Shown here: piece by piece, positions 1-9,560 of the stretch
Layout of the letters: every line of letters starts with the position of its first letter
Position numbering within the stretch: position 1 is the first letter of the stretch
From: Komagataella phaffii GS115
Lineage: Eukaryota > Ascomycota > Pichiomycetes > Pichiales > Pichiaceae
DNA: 64,000 nt
NCBI RefSeq assembly: GCF_000027005.1
Contig: NC_012965.1
Coordinates: 917,001 to 981,000 of the forward strand
Reading direction: 5' to 3'
Translations under genes and position numbers: made by a program
Notes under the pieces: model-generated
Databases searched by the model: none
Seen by the model: only the letters and a program-made list of their open reading frames with translations
What the model was told of the DNA's origin: nothing

Positions 1-396
1 AACCCGCCCAAGGAAGGAGATGAATCTTACAAACTGTATTACGATGAGACCCGTGCTATTCACGATTCCCTAGCCGAAAGGGCCACGAAATTGTACGATG
101 CGTTCAACAGCATGGAGGGTGTTGTTTGCCGCAAACCCCAAGGGGCCATGTATTGTTTCCCCAAAATCACTATTCCTGAGAAGGCGATCAAGACCGCCAA
201 GGAGCTTGACTTTGAACCTGATGAATTTTACTGCAATGAATTGTTAGAGACTACTGGTATTTGTGCTGTTCCAGGCTCCGGATTTGGACAGAAGCCGGGA
301 ACATATCACATTAGAACAACTTTCCTTGCTCCAGGGTCCGAGTGGATCAACGACTGGGTCGTCTTCCACAAGAAGTTCATGCAAAAGTATAAATGA
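1..396 (+). CDS. Alanine aminotransferase, C-terminal part (cut by left edge)
   Basis: The frame is open from base 1 to a TGA at 394-396, giving the last 131 residues of a PLP-dependent aminotransferase of fold type I. The sequence around EGVVCRKPQGAMYCFPKI and the later PGSGFGQKPGTYHIRTTF match the small C-terminal domain of eukaryotic alanine aminotransferases (ALT1/ALT2 type), which interconvert alanine plus 2-oxoglutarate and pyruvate plus glutamate. The arginine in HIRTTF is the family's expected carboxylate-binding residue. The PLP lysine and the N-terminus lie left of the window, so mitochondrial versus cytosolic targeting cannot be judged. The gene ends about 150 bases before the next start. 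Confidence 0.88.
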   Translation, partial: NPPKEGDESYKLYYDETRAIHDSLAERATKLYDAFNSMEGVVCRKPQGAMYCFPKITIPEKAIKTAKELDFEPDEFYCNELLETTGICAVPGSGFGQKPGTYHIRTTFLAPGSEWINDWVVFHKKFMQKYK

Positions 397-545
397 TCTC
401 TTCTGTTAATGATGTCTGCTATTAAAGGTGTTGGATGTCTCCCCCAGCCTGAGTGTTTTTCTCGCGCATTCTCGAGGAACATCTTCTATATTTTTTTACT
501 TGTAAAACATGTATTCACTTCTCATATAGCTTTAACTTCTCTTTC

Positions 546-1301
546 ATGTCAGGATTGGTTTCTAAATGGGCTACTGAAGACTCATTGGCCGAGAAAGCTC
601 GCGTAGATGACACCTTAAGAAGAACAAAGTCGAAAAATGTGAAACAGTCTGGGAAGTTGTCCAAGGACCAAGGGTTGCAAAGTGCAAGTGATACGCCCAA
701 AAAGGCCAAAACTTTTACCAAGAACGAACCTTTAGTGTCAAGGTGGGCTAATGTTAAAGACCCCGCGTTGGAAGAAAAATCCAGCAAAAAAGTGGCCCAG
801 CATGAGTCCAGTGGGGATTTTTCAAAAGTCTCTCACGCCCATAATAAGGACTCAAAGAGGCAACCGAAGAGAGAGCATCACAGATCAGAGGCAAAGAAAG
901 AACCACCATCCGCACCTCCTGTAGATTTGAAAACGAATTCGCTGGCCCAAAGACTAGGTCAAGTATCTCTAGAGCCTGACAACCACAAGAAAGAGTATGT
1001 TCACGCTCCTCGAGAGAATAACGGTTCAAAGTCATCTGAAGGTCTCAAAAGTAACGAGCTGGCTCAAAGATTGGGATTGGTGACCGCCCCCAAAAAGAAA
1101 AGCCCAAAGAAGAAGACTGGTGGCTACAAACCACCTCACAAGAGGGATAACAAGTTGGAGAAGCAATCAGAAAGTAAAGCACAGGAACAGGAACAGGATT
1201 TTGCATTGGATGAGACTAAACGCCAAGAACTTTTAGAACTGATGGAACAGTATACTTCTACCCAAATAGATTGGGCTGATGATTTTGATGATGAATTGTG
1301 A
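546..1301 (+). CDS. Unrecognised basic, low-complexity protein with SRWA and LAQRLG repeats (251 aa)
   Basis: I do not recognise this gene. The frame stays open upstream to 453, but the first good ATG is at 546 and gives MSGLVSKWATEDS. The upstream part is AT-rich and hydrophobic and looks like leader. The protein is Lys/Ser rich and probably disordered. Two short motifs each occur twice: LVSKWA and LVSRWA (residues 4-9 and about 62-67), and SLAQRLG and ELAQRLG (about 133 and 170). A basic block KKKSPKKKTGGYKPPHKR follows, and the acidic end TQIDWADDFDDEL closes the protein. Such short linear repeats suggest a binding protein, perhaps RNA or ribosome linked, but that is only inference. It ends 55 bases from the convergent TED1-like gene. 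Confidence 0.72.
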   Translation: MSGLVSKWATEDSLAEKARVDDTLRRTKSKNVKQSGKLSKDQGLQSASDTPKKAKTFTKNEPLVSRWANVKDPALEEKSSKKVAQHESSGDFSKVSHAHNKDSKRQPKREHHRSEAKKEPPSAPPVDLKTNSLAQRLGQVSLEPDNHKKEYVHAPRENNGSKSSEGLKSNELAQRLGLVTAPKKKSPKKKTGGYKPPHKRDNKLEKQSESKAQEQEQDFALDETKRQELLELMEQYTSTQIDWADDFDDEL

Positions 1302-1356
1302 CTTATTTGCAAGTTGTTTAGTAATTTTAAGAAAGGGCCATTTTATTTCCCTCTAA

Positions 1357-2766
1357 TTATATGAGAAATCCAATCGACTGCAACAGAATAGAGAGAGCAA
1401 TTCCGACTTGACCCACCCACCAGACATGCTGTACAGAGAACGGGCAGGTACTGTAATCCCACTCCCACAGACCGGTTGATTTGTTGAGATGACCAGTCAT
1501 GATTCCAGCATGACCATCAAAATCACCCATCATGGCTCTCACAGTAGCTTCTTTAATGTAGAAATTCTTGTTCTTTACAGTCTTATCTGCAACCCAAACG
1601 TTGTTTTCATCCTTGGAATAGAAGTTCTCACAACCTTCATGATCATGGCCAGTGAGTACAATTCCTGGTTTGCCACTTTGAAAGACAGCATTCAATACTT
1701 TCTGAGAAGTCTCATATTGAAGATGATTTTCTGATTTGAGTAGCCCGATCCTATAGTCTTCCAATGCATTTTCCTCAGTAAAATATTCCACAAACGGACC
1801 GTCAATACATAAACCTTCTCTCTTATAGAATGGGATGTGTGTCATTAGAATGGTTTGTCCAGGATAATTTTGTTTTGAGAGCATTTCAACAAACTGCCAA
1901 GTGTACTTTTGAAACTCTGGTTGTAATAGTGGTCCATCCAGAGCCAAAGAATTAAGAACCACGATTCTCCAAGGATGGTCAGTGTCGTTGTCGTACTCAA
2001 TGAAATAGTTATCTTTACCAAACAATTTCCTATATCTGGCTAGATGTTGGTAGGTTGTATCACCATACCCAACATCATGGTTTCCAGTTATGTTGATAAA
2101 TAGAGGTTCACCCTTGATACGAGGCTCGGTCCAGTCGTATATGTCATAATAAGCATACTCTTCCTCTCGCAGGAAGCTTCCGTCATTTAAGTTACCGTTC
2201 ATCCATCCATAAAAGCTTCTCCAATCGACGTCCTCATGCTTGTCTACAAAATTCATGGCATCCAGCGTGTGTTGCTCAGGTTGCGGAAACAAACGCGTCA
2301 TATACCTTCTCGTTCTATTGTAGTATTCTGAATCACTGATCCATTGGGAGGAAAACAAATCACCCATAACCGCAACGTGGGATGGAAGTAGCCGCCTTTT
2401 CATAGTTCTGTAGATATGGCCCAGATAGTAGTCATTACCAAAGTTATCTAGTCTTTTGATATAAGGAGTATTAGGCCAATTGCCGTTTATTTGAGGATCG
2501 CCAAGCGCCAGTATCTTGATATCATCAGAGTTGTCTTCCAACTTGGACTCATCTAGAAAATATTGCTGGAAAATATCGCCAAAATAGGGGATTTGGAGAA
2601 CCAAACCTTCCCAGTTTGTTAAGGATCCTGTTCTAACTTCGGTCGTAGACCATGAGCATCTTTCGGAATTGAAACTTGGATAAGTATAGAGATATATGTT
2701 AATCAGTATAGTGATAGCTGTCACCCAATTGGCTAGTTGTTTGATAAATCTTCTATTTGACAACAT
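1357..2766 (-). CDS. TED1: TED1-like ER metallophosphoesterase (GPI-anchor remodelling)
   Basis: The 469-residue protein has a hydrophobic N-terminal segment (about 12-30), a calcineurin-like phosphoesterase domain, and a C-terminal hydrophobic segment (about 450-469). Metal-binding motifs appear in family order: GDPQ near residue 89, GDLFSSQW near 135, GNHDVGYG near 228, MTHIPFY near 310, and GHDHEGC near 373. Length and the lumenal domain between two membrane anchors fit yeast Ted1 (473 aa), which removes ethanolamine phosphate from the GPI glycan in the ER. The related Cdc1/PGAP5 subfamily shares these motifs, so the paralogue call rests on remembered similarity around the GDLFSSQW segment. 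ATG at 2766 is the first in frame. Confidence 0.82.
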   Translation of the reverse strand: MLSNRRFIKQLANWVTAITILINIYLYTYPSFNSERCSWSTTEVRTGSLTNWEGLVLQIPYFGDIFQQYFLDESKLEDNSDDIKILALGDPQINGNWPNTPYIKRLDNFGNDYYLGHIYRTMKRRLLPSHVAVMGDLFSSQWISDSEYYNRTRRYMTRLFPQPEQHTLDAMNFVDKHEDVDWRSFYGWMNGNLNDGSFLREEEYAYYDIYDWTEPRIKGEPLFINITGNHDVGYGDTTYQHLARYRKLFGKDNYFIEYDNDTDHPWRIVVLNSLALDGPLLQPEFQKYTWQFVEMLSKQNYPGQTILMTHIPFYKREGLCIDGPFVEYFTEENALEDYRIGLLKSENHLQYETSQKVLNAVFQSGKPGIVLTGHDHEGCENFYSKDENNVWVADKTVKNKNFYIKEATVRAMMGDFDGHAGIMTGHLNKSTGLWEWDYSTCPFSVQHVWWVGQVGIALSILLQSIGFLI

Positions 2767-2910
2767 AACCGTTCGTCTCTAGCAATAGTTCCAACGCAGA
2801 AGTCCATGAGGCCAGGCGAAAAAAGGTATATTACTTCGCGATGGACCTAAGCCAACAGACTACAACTTGAGAAAAGCGTATATTATTTAGAGTCATTAAA
2901 TTTATTTCAT

Positions 2911-5289
2911 TTATTGGTTCATGTTGTTACAGAGAATACGTCTTCTCCCCAAGCTCCGGGATATGCAGTTCTCTAGAAGTCTCCCATATTCACGGCAGAT
3001 TGTACTAGTGCAATTCAAAAAACCTTTCTTGAAGAACTTGAGGAGACCAACCATTCGATTCTTGTGGGTCATTCCTGTAATTATTTTGGAGTAAAGTTTT
3101 ATAGTATTAAGGTCTGATGATAGTTTTAGTTGATTCTCGTCAACCATCAGCTCATTGCGAATTCTCTTCAGGTAGTCTCTGCCACATTCCTGGTATGGAA
3201 TATCTTTATCGTTCATGGGCAAATCATCCATACCTTCCTTAAGGTTCGCCATGACAGTGGATTCAGGCCCCTCCTGAATAAAATTATACGACCACAGTAT
3301 CATCAACGATAGAGCCACAAGATTGGGTCTGTAAAGTATTGGATCGGTATTGGGGTCATATGTAAATTCTAAATCTTGTTTCTCAGCATCACTGACCAGC
3401 AATAAATCAATGAGAAACAAGTAAAGAAAAACCACCGAAAAAGATCCTGCGCTGGATTTTGACCAGGAACGAATTCTCTTCTCCACTATCGTATAATCAC
3501 TCATACCCACGCGGACATTCATCCTAGTTGGTGCTCCTGTGAAAATTATAAAATCATATTGTTTCATCTTCATAAACGTCTGTAAGATGAAGTAAACGGG
3601 GAATTCGCATAATAATGACGTACCTGTGCAATAGTTTCCACTCAAATTAGAAAATGTTGAAAGTTTCTGCGATAGTAAGTGATCTTTCCACCAATCTAGG
3701 GCCAGTGTTAGGGTGTCTCTCCAAGAAGCTTTCATTGACTCCCACTCCAAAAGTTTCAACTCCATGTCCTTTTCCTCTAATTGAAATAAAACCGAAATCA
3801 AACCACTCAGTTTCAGATTTTCATTCAAATGGTTACTAGAAAAATCAAAGGTTTCAACTAAAGTAGATGGAGGATCCTGTTGTTTTAGAAGCAGCTTCAA
3901 CACATCCAGAAAGTTCATGGCTGGTTTGATTTTCTCTGACCCGGATAACGTCTGATTCCACAAATTCTCGTTACATGGCAGAGAAAACTTAATTTGATGG
4001 GAATTGAGTATCATTTCGTGTCCAAATATTGCGCCATGAGTGGTATCCAAATGGAAACACATAAAAGCTGCTCTTTTCATTGATTCACGTTTTAACCATT
4101 TCTGAGCATTTGTAGTGTTTGATTCATCATCATCTTGTTTGTTCTTTAATGGATCACCTCCTAAAAGAGGAGATCTCCGAAGTAGCTGAGTTTTCAATCC
4201 ATGATGCAAATATGCCCTTTCATGCAACTTCCTGTTGGAAAAATTTATTTCGTAGATTTCTAAAAGAATCAGGCTTTGTATAATCCATAATTCTGGGGGA
4301 GTCGTGAACTCGTGTGAAGAGCAGATAAGCCACCTCAATGGGTGAGCTATGATATTGCCCAAACTGTAGCTATCAGTGATTGAAATAGAGTCTATCCGAT
4401 GATCAGGGTTCTTGTTAACAAATCCCAAACCTACCATAATGATGCTCAAAAGTAAAAGAGGGTGTGCTTCAGCTGACTTGAAAGTAGGTCTATGAATAAA
4501 GGGGTATTGGGGGTGAAAAACGGTCCAAAAGACATTCAGACAGTATCGTATCACTACAGGTTCAAAATCTGCATGGTATTGCAATCCTGGTACAAGTTGA
4601 ATAAGCTTATCTCTAAGAACATCGTCAAAGTAAGTCTGGTCAATTAGTGTTGGGTCACCATTCGAGTTGTTGAAATTATTTTTGCCATCCGAAGAAACTT
4701 TCTGTCCACTTTCTGGTACATAGCTGGAATGCAGACCTTTCTCCTGAGATTTTCCTGCAGCGTCAGGTTGTTCCATGACTACGGGCTGACGAACTATGTC
4801 AGTGCCCTTTGATCCAATCAATAAATCTTGAATGTCCGAATCAGGAGAGCGATCAACATCAAAATAAAAAAAGCTATCAAGAGGTTCTATTACTTTGCCT
4901 GGTAGGAAGTCCTGTACTGCATAATCTGTGTTCAAGAGCCATCGGAAAATGTCCTTGTTGGATCCATCTTTCACCATGGTTCTGGAGGACCCGTCCTTCT
5001 CTGACACGGGCGTTGTAGGTGAAGGAAGCACATTCCTCTGTTGGTGCCTCTGGAAGTGTTTGTCCCTAACGTCACTTCTTGCAAATGATTTATCGCATCC
5101 TTCCCAGCTACAAACATACCTCCTCGTTGGGTTGTGATTCAATCGATGTCGTGAGAGGTGGTCCGAACGTGTGAATGTTTTGCTGCAGTTGGGGTAAGTG
5201 CACTCAAAATGACCCGTGGCGCGTTTCCTCTTCTTTTGCTTGGCCGTATTAACATCTTCATTCGGATTAAATACATGTGTGGATGACAT
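2911..5289 (-). CDS. C2H2 zinc-finger transcription factor with fungal regulatory middle domain
   Basis: Counting from the ATG at 5289 (792 aa), a basic KKRKR stretch is followed by two classic C2H2 fingers: C30/C35/H48/H52 with helix RSDHLSRH, and C60/C65/H78/H82 with helix RSDVRDKH. A long helical region after residue 200, with FHPQYPFIHRPTF and CSSHEFTTPPELWIIQSLILLEIYE, is the fungal transcription-factor middle-homology domain. This pairing is seen in the Klf1/Rsf2/Tda9 group of yeast regulators, but I cannot name the orthologue. The frame is open to 5472, where the codon is GTG. ATGs at 5439 and 5361 are alternative starts; I prefer 5289 because the upstream translation looks like promoter sequence. 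Transcribed divergently from the FHA gene. Confidence 0.85.
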   Translation of the reverse strand: MSSTHVFNPNEDVNTAKQKKRKRATGHFECTYPNCSKTFTRSDHLSRHRLNHNPTRRYVCSWEGCDKSFARSDVRDKHFQRHQQRNVLPSPTTPVSEKDGSSRTMVKDGSNKDIFRWLLNTDYAVQDFLPGKVIEPLDSFFYFDVDRSPDSDIQDLLIGSKGTDIVRQPVVMEQPDAAGKSQEKGLHSSYVPESGQKVSSDGKNNFNNSNGDPTLIDQTYFDDVLRDKLIQLVPGLQYHADFEPVVIRYCLNVFWTVFHPQYPFIHRPTFKSAEAHPLLLLSIIMVGLGFVNKNPDHRIDSISITDSYSLGNIIAHPLRWLICSSHEFTTPPELWIIQSLILLEIYEINFSNRKLHERAYLHHGLKTQLLRRSPLLGGDPLKNKQDDDESNTTNAQKWLKRESMKRAAFMCFHLDTTHGAIFGHEMILNSHQIKFSLPCNENLWNQTLSGSEKIKPAMNFLDVLKLLLKQQDPPSTLVETFDFSSNHLNENLKLSGLISVLFQLEEKDMELKLLEWESMKASWRDTLTLALDWWKDHLLSQKLSTFSNLSGNYCTGTSLLCEFPVYFILQTFMKMKQYDFIIFTGAPTRMNVRVGMSDYTIVEKRIRSWSKSSAGSFSVVFLYLFLIDLLLVSDAEKQDLEFTYDPNTDPILYRPNLVALSLMILWSYNFIQEGPESTVMANLKEGMDDLPMNDKDIPYQECGRDYLKRIRNELMVDENQLKLSSDLNTIKLYSKIITGMTHKNRMVGLLKFFKKGFLNCTSTICREYGRLLENCISRSLGRRRILCNNMNQ

Positions 5290-5551
5290 TGTGTTAAGAG
5301 CAGGGGCAGGTGAAGCTTTATAGTGGATTTTTTTTAGCTGATTCAAACTTCCAGTTCTCATTCCCTTTTCGCACGCACCCCCCGCACGATTAACAATATA
5401 CACTTCACTTCGGGTTGCCTTTATCACATGACAGATCATGTGCCTACCATTTTGAACATTAATATGCTCCACATCCTAACATCGGTTATGCTTTACAGAG
5501 CTCATCTATCAGCACTTCTCACACACTAACCAATACGAAGTAGAGGGGCAT

Positions 5552-6895
5552 ATGAGGAAACGATCCTCTTCCAAGAGTACGAGTAACTACCAGCCTATCA
5601 GGAGGGATCCACCAGAGCTTACGACAAAACTACATGTTGTTAAGTTAGTACCTCTGAATAAATCCTTTGAATTGGTCAAGGTACTAGTGGTTCCTGACTA
5701 TCCTAAAGAGCTCGAGCTAGGAAGACAGGCTGGAAGTCGAGCAGGTACAAGTTTGACCAATGCTTATTTTGCCTCCCGGACTCTTTCCAGAAGCCATGCC
5801 AGCTTGTTTGTGAAAGAGGGTAAGCTATACGTGAGGGACCTGAAGTCATCTAATGGAACATTCATCAACGATGTCAGATTGGAACACAAGAAAGAGTACT
5901 TGTTGAACGTAGGGGATGAATTGACCCTAGGTTCCACTTTAGAGAGTCAGCCACTGCATAAAAAGATTCAGGTCAAGGTGGAGAAATTTCTTACCATGAA
6001 TCTGCAAGAGTACGAAGACCTCGTACAGGGATTAGTGATAGATAATGATGAACGGAAAGCTGAATTGTTTAATGATACGTTAGATGCGTTATTATTCAGT
6101 GATGCTCTTGACTCAGAGGACAAAATTCTTGATGCTCTTGTAGCTGGTGACCCAAATTTAGACTCTTTGGAGGTGGAACCTACCGTACCTACTCCTGGGG
6201 TGTCTCCATCCCCCAACTTGAAAGGAATAACTCGGTTAGAGGATGTCACGAGGCGATTGATTATCTCTATCAATAATGAAAACATACAGCATCAAAAGTT
6301 GTTGGCTATGGGCCACTTTCTTGATGAATATTTGAATCACGAATTTTCGAATGGAAAGTCAAGTTCAAAGGAAACTAAACAATCTGGTGTGTCCCAGGAG
6401 GATCATGATAGATTGTTTAAAGAGATGGAAAAACTTGCATTGGAGAATGAATTACTGAAAAGCCAAATTACTTCAAAGGACGAGGAAGAGGATTACGATA
6501 TATCTTCTGAAGAGGAGATGGATGATCGTAGGCGATTGGAAAAAGAGATAGTCGAAAGCATCAATAGTATAACAAATTCAAAACAGAACGGAAAGGTTGC
6601 CACAGCATTGACGAATCTTTTAGAAGACGTTAAGGGTGAAAATGTCAAGGATGATGCAGTCGTTTTAGCGGCAAATGAATCTGCTTCTGAAAGAATACAT
6701 GATGAAGTTGAAGATTCACGTCATTCACAGCATGAACCCTACAAAGATTGCAGCATTCAAACCGATAGTTTCAACACAGTTACACCAAAGGATACAGTTA
6801 AAAACGGTAATCGTAACTATTTAACAATTCCTATACTTATTGCCGTGATAATTCTACTTCTGGCTTACAATTTAAGAAATAATTCATCTTTATGA
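5552..6895 (+). CDS. FHA-domain tail-anchored protein, Far9/Far10 (Vps64)-like
   Basis: The 447-residue protein carries an FHA phosphothreonine-binding domain at about residues 45-130, with the hallmark GRQAGS, SRSHASL and SSNGTFIN motifs. A middle region is acidic and helical, probably coiled coil around 290-320. A single hydrophobic segment at the extreme C-terminus (IPILIAVIILLLAYNL, about 424-440) is typical of a tail anchor. This layout is that of yeast Far9/Vps64 and Far10 and animal SLMAP, subunits of the STRIPAK/Far complex on ER or outer mitochondrial membranes that acts in pheromone arrest and TOR signalling. Far10 (about 480 aa) is nearest in length. I see one gene here, so it may stand for both yeast paralogues. 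Confidence 0.8.
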   Translation: MRKRSSSKSTSNYQPIRRDPPELTTKLHVVKLVPLNKSFELVKVLVVPDYPKELELGRQAGSRAGTSLTNAYFASRTLSRSHASLFVKEGKLYVRDLKSSNGTFINDVRLEHKKEYLLNVGDELTLGSTLESQPLHKKIQVKVEKFLTMNLQEYEDLVQGLVIDNDERKAELFNDTLDALLFSDALDSEDKILDALVAGDPNLDSLEVEPTVPTPGVSPSPNLKGITRLEDVTRRLIISINNENIQHQKLLAMGHFLDEYLNHEFSNGKSSSKETKQSGVSQEDHDRLFKEMEKLALENELLKSQITSKDEEEDYDISSEEEMDDRRRLEKEIVESINSITNSKQNGKVATALTNLLEDVKGENVKDDAVVLAANESASERIHDEVEDSRHSQHEPYKDCSIQTDSFNTVTPKDTVKNGNRNYLTIPILIAVIILLLAYNLRNNSSL

Positions 6896-6949
6896 AAAGA
6901 TATACACTAAGAACTTAATACTTTAACTAAAGTTGTAGGATTTAACAAT

Positions 6950-8356
6950 CTACAACAGCATCAAACCAGCGTAACCAACAATGGCGGCACCAGCAATAGA
7001 GAGCTTGTTAGCAGCACCAGAGTGTGTCTGGATGGTTACGGAGGAAATGGCATGAGTAGAAGAAACGGACGACACAACTGGAGTAGTGGCGTGTGTGGTA
7101 GTTCCTGGAACTGGAGTAGTAGAGTGTGTGGTAGTTCCTGGAACTGGAGTAGTGGAGTGTGTGGTGGAAACCTTTGGAGTTGTGGTCTCGCACTCAACGG
7201 TGACGGTGACGGTCTTACCAGAGACAATAGCCTTGGTTGTAGTGTAGGTCTTAGTCAAGTCAGTAGAGTGGACTGATGGGGAAGCAGTACACTTTCCGTG
7301 GCATGGAACAGTGACAGTGGTAGTTTGACCATGAACGTCGGTAACACAAGTGGTGTATTCGATGATGCTGGTTTCTCTGATGGTGGAGTGAACTGTTGTA
7401 GTGTTACCATAGTATTGAGAACTTGGGTCCTCAGTTGGAACACCAGTTGGGGCAATAGTTGGCTCCTCAGTTGTGTCGTCATCACCAGTTGGCTCCTCAG
7501 TTGGCTCCTCAGTGGTCTCTTCGGTGGTTGGCTCTTCAGTTGGCTCTTCGGAAGTCTCTTCGGTGGTTGGCTCTTCAGTTGGCTCCTCGGTAGTCTCCTC
7601 GGTAGTCTCATCCTCGGTTGGCTCCTCAGTTGGCTCACCAGTTGGTGCAATAGTTGGCTCTTCAGTTGAGTCTTCAGTTGGCTCTTCAGTTGAGTCTTCA
7701 GTTGGCTCTTCAGTTGGCTCTTCAGTTGGCTCTTCGGTAGTCTCCTCAGTGGTCTCATCCTCGGTTGGCTCCTCAGTTGGCTCCTCAGTGGTCTCTTCGG
7801 TGGTTGGCTCTTCAGTTGGCTCTTCGGAAGTCTCTTCGGTGGTTGGCTCTTCAGTTGGCTCTTCGGAAGTCTCCTCCTCGCTGGAAGTTGGAACGTTGTT
7901 TGGGTGAGTTGGAGTGTAGTCGGTGAAAGGTCCAAGAGTTGGAGTCAAACCAGTAGCAGTCTCAATACATGTGGAACCAGTTGGGGTAATTGGCAGTCCA
8001 CAAGCATCCAGCGCACCAGCCAGGTTACCAAAGTAGGACTGATAGATACACCATCCACACTCAAGACAAGCGTCGATCTGGGTTGAAAATGAGGAGTCAG
8101 CAGCACATAAGCACTCTTCGTCAAATGGACCTTCTTCTGGACCACATTCCCAAGCACCGTAAATGGCCAGACCACAAGCAGCATGGCACATGAAATCGGC
8201 TCTCTTTTCAAGAGCTGGGTTAAGGGCTTCAGCGAAAGCACGAGGAACTAAACCTCTGGCAGCGTGTTCCAAGGCCACTTCGTAAGAAGGCAAGGCAACG
8301 GCCTGGACAGCAGCTAGTGTTGAAAGGGCGACAGCAATATTCTTGATAGAAAACAT
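6950..8356 (-). CDS. Secreted GPI cell-wall protein: Cys-rich head, Thr/Glu/Pro repeat stalk
   Basis: Reading from the ATG at 8356 (468 aa), there is a signal peptide (about 1-19, ending AAVQA) and a short propeptide ending in a Kex2-type K51-R52. A compact Cys-rich domain has ten cysteines at 57, 61, 71, 82, 84, 97, 100, 103, 119 and 130. A long stalk of tandem [17 protein letters not shown] units follows (about 150-300), then a Thr/Ser-rich part with PVPGTTTH repeats. The C-terminal hydrophobic tail after SGAANK fits a GPI signal. The Cys spacing resembles small extracellular fungal domains but is not a clean CFEM. Role inferred: structural or adhesive wall protein. The frame extends to 8374, but only through a TTG codon. 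Confidence 0.85.
   Translation of the reverse strand: MFSIKNIAVALSTLAAVQAVALPSYEVALEHAARGLVPRAFAEALNPALEKRADFMCHAACGLAIYGAWECGPEEGPFDEECLCAADSSFSTQIDACLECGWCIYQSYFGNLAGALDACGLPITPTGSTCIETATGLTPTLGPFTDYTPTHPNNVPTSSEEETSEEPTEEPTTEETSEEPTEEPTTEETTEEPTEEPTEDETTEETTEEPTEEPTEEPTEDSTEEPTEDSTEEPTIAPTGEPTEEPTEDETTEETTEEPTEEPTTEETSEEPTEEPTTEETTEEPTEEPTGDDDTTEEPTIAPTGVPTEDPSSQYYGNTTTVHSTIRETSIIEYTTCVTDVHGQTTTVTVPCHGKCTASPSVHSTDLTKTYTTTKAIVSGKTVTVTVECETTTPKVSTTHSTTPVPGTTTHSTTPVPGTTTHATTPVVSSVSSTHAISSVTIQTHSGAANKLSIAGAAIVGYAGLMLL
7470..7910 (-). repeat. Intragenic minisatellite coding TEEP repeats
   Basis: About 440 bases are built from near-identical 12-base units reading GGCTCCTCAGTT or GGCTCTTCAGTT on the + strand. 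They code for EEPT-type tetrapeptides on the - strand, interspersed with TEET and TEDS variants. Larger blocks also recur: a segment with [18 protein letters not shown] appears twice. All unit lengths are multiples of three, so gain or loss of units keeps the frame, as in yeast adhesin and wall-protein genes. Confidence 0.9.
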
Positions 8357-9386
8357 TTGTATAGCGAGTGACAAAAAAAGGTTCTAACTACGAGAAAGAC
8401 CCAAAATTCAGCGGATAGTTGACTATAAATGTGATCTGGAATCAAGTCTGGAAGTCAAAAATAGCCCTCGGATCTAACCATGCATAGGGAGGCAGGCAAC
8501 CACTTTGTTGTTAGGACCTTTCATCCATATTGGTAGCCAGCAAGTCCAATCATTCGGATCTCGATGTATTTTCTATGCAGGTTTTCTCGATATAATAGGG
8601 GTTGGCGTACTAAACAATACATTTTTGCTTACCTGCATACTAAAGGCCGATGGATCCGAAATTGATTTTTTCGATAAACAGAGAAGGATCAGCATTTAGC
8701 CTAGCTTTGTTATCGAGCTTGGCCTTGCCATGTATGAATCGCATGGCATAGGTGGAGAAGGTGAATGTTCTAGAGTCCAAAATTCTTATCACGCTAAACT
8801 TGAGCGAACGACATGTGCATACAGAATTAGACTGTCAAAAAAAGTTACTGAATCGACTGTACAATGTTCAAGACCTGGCTGAAGGGGTGGGATCAGCTAT
8901 CTAGCTGAAATCATCTTCTTACCGTTATTTTCGTGGAGAACGGGCCCCTGAAAAGTTCCAGGTACCATGGAAATAAGCGATAATGTTTTGAAAAACCACA
9001 TTTTTTTTGGTTGGTACAGACGTCCCAAGAATATTCTTATGTGACGCGCCCGTTTCTGGCAATTCCCTTCGCAGTGAGATCGTATCATTAACCCCGAGCT
9101 ACAAGGAAGCCAATATGATGTATGGATGTATCTTTATTCTGAAGGAACAGTTTTTTGCTTCCCGATATCACGTGCTTTGATCGCGCTATATTTATTTTTC
9201 GCTTCTCTGTGATCTTCAACCCCTTTCCTTCGCTGTGCACCAAAACGTATACGTCAGGTGTTACCCGTCTTCGAGCCGCTCATTAAGAATACGAAACCGA
9301 TGTGCTTTTCAGGTAGTATATTGCTGTGCACGAGATAGCGTTGCGCGTACAATTCACATTCAATTGGTAATCTCAGAGTCAACTCA
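8357..9386. promoter_or_regulatory. 1.0 kb divergent intergenic region, wall protein / tricalbin
   Basis: No convincing gene lies here; short open frames have no recognisable content. On the - strand a TATAAAT-like element (+ strand CTATAAATG near 8423-8431) sits about 65 bases upstream of the wall-protein ATG and could be its TATA box. Toward tricalbin there is a CACGTG E-box near 9170-9175 and a TATATTTATTTT stretch near 9187-9198, about 190 bases before the ATG at 9387. These assignments come from position and motif only. Confidence 0.5.
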
Positions 9387-9560
9387 ATGTCTGCAGCACA
9401 AGGAGCTTTGGACGACACCGAGTCTGGCTCACAGAAGCTGGACTCCAAGACATTTGATACAGCAAAGCAGCAAAGGGATGACGCAGATCAGCCAAAACAG
9501 AGTGAATCAAAACTGGTAGATAACGATGAAGAAAAGGCAACAAAAAAGAGAAGTCCATAA
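9387..9560 (+). CDS. Overlapping upstream ORF, or the frame-shifted N-terminus of tricalbin (57 aa)
   Basis: An ATG at 9387 opens a 57-codon frame ending TAA at 9558-9560. It overlaps the tricalbin ATG (9526) by 35 bases in a different frame. The peptide is acidic and polar (MSAAQGALDDTESGSQK...), much like the disordered N-termini of tricalbins and unlike random intergenic translation. Removing one A from the six-A run at 9542-9547 would fuse this frame directly to the tricalbin frame, just before the conserved N-terminal region. It may therefore be a real N-terminal exon broken by a one-base change, a frameshift site, or a regulatory upstream ORF. I see no splice signals that would join the frames. 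Confidence 0.45.
   Translation: MSAAQGALDDTESGSQKLDSKTFDTAKQQRDDADQPKQSESKLVDNDEEKATKKRSP

Noticed and set aside
8505..9448. Several 60-90 codon frames in the gap before tricalbin
   Set aside because: They overlap each other on both strands with no family features; only the frame at 9387 has protein-like composition.
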